Assembly: GCA_004794655.1 (NCBI GenBank)
Contig: SMMW01000601.1
Coordinates: forward strand, 682,001-746,000
Direction: 5' to 3'
DNA length: 64,000 nucleotides
Source: Marisa cornuarietis
Taxonomy: Eukaryota > Mollusca > Gastropoda > Architaenioglossa > Ampullariidae
Shown here: positions 61,954 to 64,000 of the stretch, one piece after another
Layout of the letters: each line of letters starts with the position of its first letter
How positions within the stretch are numbered: the stretch's first letter is position 1
Notes under the pieces: generated by a model
Told to the model about the DNA's origin: nothing
The model's database searches: none
Seen by the model: only the letters and a program-made list of their open reading frames with translations
Position numbers and translations under genes: made by a program

Positions 61954-64000
61954 TAACTGAAAATATGAAAATCTATTTCGATCACCCAGAAAATGCAAGA
62001 GCGACGAAGGGCTTACTGAAATGCCGATTATTATTATTATTATTAAAAATTCATTTTGTTTTTACAGTCGATTTTGTTTATTGGTATTACTTACGTCTTG
62101 AGAAAACCTAGTGCACGCGTAAAGTTTTTATATCTAAACATCTTTTAAACCGTGGAAGACTAAAAGATGAGGCAAACCTCTTTGTTATAATTATATTATA
62201 GCAGCCATAACGTTTTGCCGCTTCTCTATTATAGTTAGATCAACCATAATGTCTTGTTATTTCCCGATTATAATTGGATGAGTCATAATCTAGTTTCTTG
62301 CCATTTTCTTCCATATATCCAGCTCATTCATCTCCAGCGCCCATTATTATTATTAAAATTATTATTATCTGTGTTTTATTTTTGTAAAGCGCTTTAAGCC
62401 TGTCTTGGATGGTAAGGAAAATTACTATATCAATCGACTTATTATTACTATTATAAAGATGAACAAGAAGGAAAAAGAAAAAAGTGGAGAAGTAGAATTT
62501 AATGAAATATTAAAATGTTTTTGCTATTTACTTCGCCACATTTTTTTTCCTTTTGCAAACATACTTCCACCTCAGCTTGAGCTATTTATGTCTGAAAATT
62601 GTAAACATTTATTCACTCATACTGAACATCACACGTGAACTTCAAAATCATTTCTTTTGCTCCCTCTGATCAGGTCGATATTTATTATTACACATTAATA
62701 TTTAATTAAGACCTATTTTGTATTTGCACATTCGTTTGTAAACCATGCTTACATGTTTGTATGCAAATAGGTACACAACATTTTTTTTATTTTTTATTTT
62801 TTTAGTTTGCTGGATTTAATATTTTACTAACTGCAGTCTAAGAAAACGTGACAACGAAGCGGGTGATGGGGGAGAGAATGAAATTGTTTTCGTGGAATTA
62901 CAGGGGTTGGCACACTTTGCATCTTTTTCGAGATACTGTCAGAGCCGGAACAGTCGGTGCCGTTGCCAAAGTTTGCTGCCCTCGCGAGCTACAAATTAAG
63001 ACAGAATCCCTCTCCCTGCCTGACACTGACGCCAGAAGAGGCCCGGGATGCGGGAGAGGTGGGGGAGAACCTTCTGCTGATTAATTGTAAGCTTCTTTAA
63101 TTTTATGGCCTTGCTCTTAAGTAACCTCGGTCAGGCACCTGTGTGTGCTCTGGGTCTGTTTATTCAAGCTTTCTCGTGACGTCAGACGCCGAAGCCAGGA
63201 ATTAATGGAGAGTTAATTGAGAATTCTTCCCGAGCTAAATATGACAAAGAAGAAGATTGTGTCTCACAATGATGATGTATGTCGGTGAGGTGTGGGGGTG
63301 GGATTGGGAAGAGAATATGAAACTTTAATGTTTTGAAAGATGTGTATTTAAAGATCGTAAATTGGAAATATTTCTACTTTAACACAAGAATCGAGTTAAC
63401 TGTGGAAAGGCACCCGAAGGGGAAAGAGAGAGAGAGAGAGAAAAAAAAACGAATCGAAAAGCGAAAGAAAAGGAATCATTATAATAGGAAGAAGACGAAG
63501 AAGACGAAACTAGTTTAAAATTACAAGATAATTTATGTTATTTAAATCTTTCGATCTGTTGGATTCATTCAGAAGCAGTTTGAGATTTCCACCCTCCTTG
63601 CAAACACAATCTTAGATAATATTATTGATGTTTATCTTCTTTTCTTCTCAGGAGTCAGAAATACAGATACATGTATGCTTAGGTATGTGTAACAAACAAT
63701 ACAAAAAGATAAGCATCCCTGTCATTTAAATGCTAATGGGTCGGGCTTCTAAGTGCTACCTTGTAATTCAGGCATAAACTTTCTCATACTTGTGATGACA
63801 TTCGAAGCAAATCGAAATGGGAACAATGTGGGGGACATTTATTTATTCTTGTAGTAAATGGCATCCCGCGCAAAGCCTTGCCGCAGCGAGTAACAACATA
63901 ATGACCAACTTGATATTGTAATGATGAGCAACATATCACTTAACTGTTCCAACCCTGAGTAATAAAAAGATCGCGGAAACAATGGACGTCTTCGTGACCT
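61951..64000. other. Intergenic, no gene recognised
   Basis: It holds three degenerate copies of a 40-44 bp unit starting TTATAATT/TTATAGTT (62185-62307), a retroposon-type tail GTAAAGCGCTTTAAGCCTG at about 62381-62399 and a GA run near 63425-63440. A 78-codon open frame at 62848-63084 has no recognisable domain. Confidence 0.45.

Noticed and set aside
61534..61998. 154-codon minus-strand open frame with a Cys-Val repeat
   Set aside because: Translation of the (CA)n microsatellite; no domain in the remainder.

Overview
The window reads as animal nuclear DNA, most likely from a mollusc and probably a gastropod. Genes are broken into many short exons with GT-AG introns, intergenic DNA is AT-rich with long dinucleotide and trinucleotide arrays, and there are several families of tRNA-derived SINEs, MITE-like elements and decayed LINEs. 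Nothing looks bacterial, and I see no operons, CRISPR arrays or plasmid/phage functions. The mollusc assignment is inference from the style of the repeats and from protein resemblance.

Four host genes can be supported. (1) Minus strand, 1556-2487: one large, GC-rich first coding exon of an orphan class C GPCR of the GPR158/GPR179 (metabotropic glycine receptor) type. It covers a signal peptide and the Cache-like ectodomain; the rest runs off the left edge. (2) Minus strand, 12171-19379: fourteen coding exons of an SLC6 neurotransmitter transporter, closest in wording to glycine transporters. It is complete from TM1 to a C-terminal stop (632 codons), but the exon(s) for the N-terminal tail were not found. 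(3) Minus strand, 36305-40251: three coding exons of a 391-residue type II membrane glycosyltransferase with a GT32-type DXD motif. (4) Plus strand, 42771-56246: a complete 21-coding-exon N-ethylmaleimide-sensitive factor (NSF, 745 residues). Genes 3 and 4 are head to head, with start codons about 2.5 kb apart.

Mobile DNA explains much of the rest. A 2090-bp hAT-Charlie-type transposon (25866-27955) has intact ends and a perfect 8-bp target duplication, but its transposase is frameshifted and truncated. Two copies of a 145-146 bp MITE with 5-bp target duplications occur, one inside a dead LINE and one in NSF intron 1. A TTAA-flanked piggyBac-like MITE sits in an NSF intron, with a diverged relative in another. 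A 319-bp TA-flanked inverted-repeat element lies between the glycosyltransferase and NSF. Two SINE families have clear target duplications. LINE reverse-transcriptase remnants lie at about 22480-23560 (minus) and 33900-35640 (plus). Many 20-100 bp local tandem duplications are scattered through introns and spacers, some of them re-copying splice-site sequences of the SLC6 gene.

The three synaptic-type genes (glycine-receptor-like GPCR, glycine-transporter-like carrier, NSF) are a suggestive neighbourhood, but nothing in the sequence shows co-regulation. I did not find a convincing new molecular system; the best leads are the transposable elements, the altered TM6 of the transporter and its unusual splice sites.
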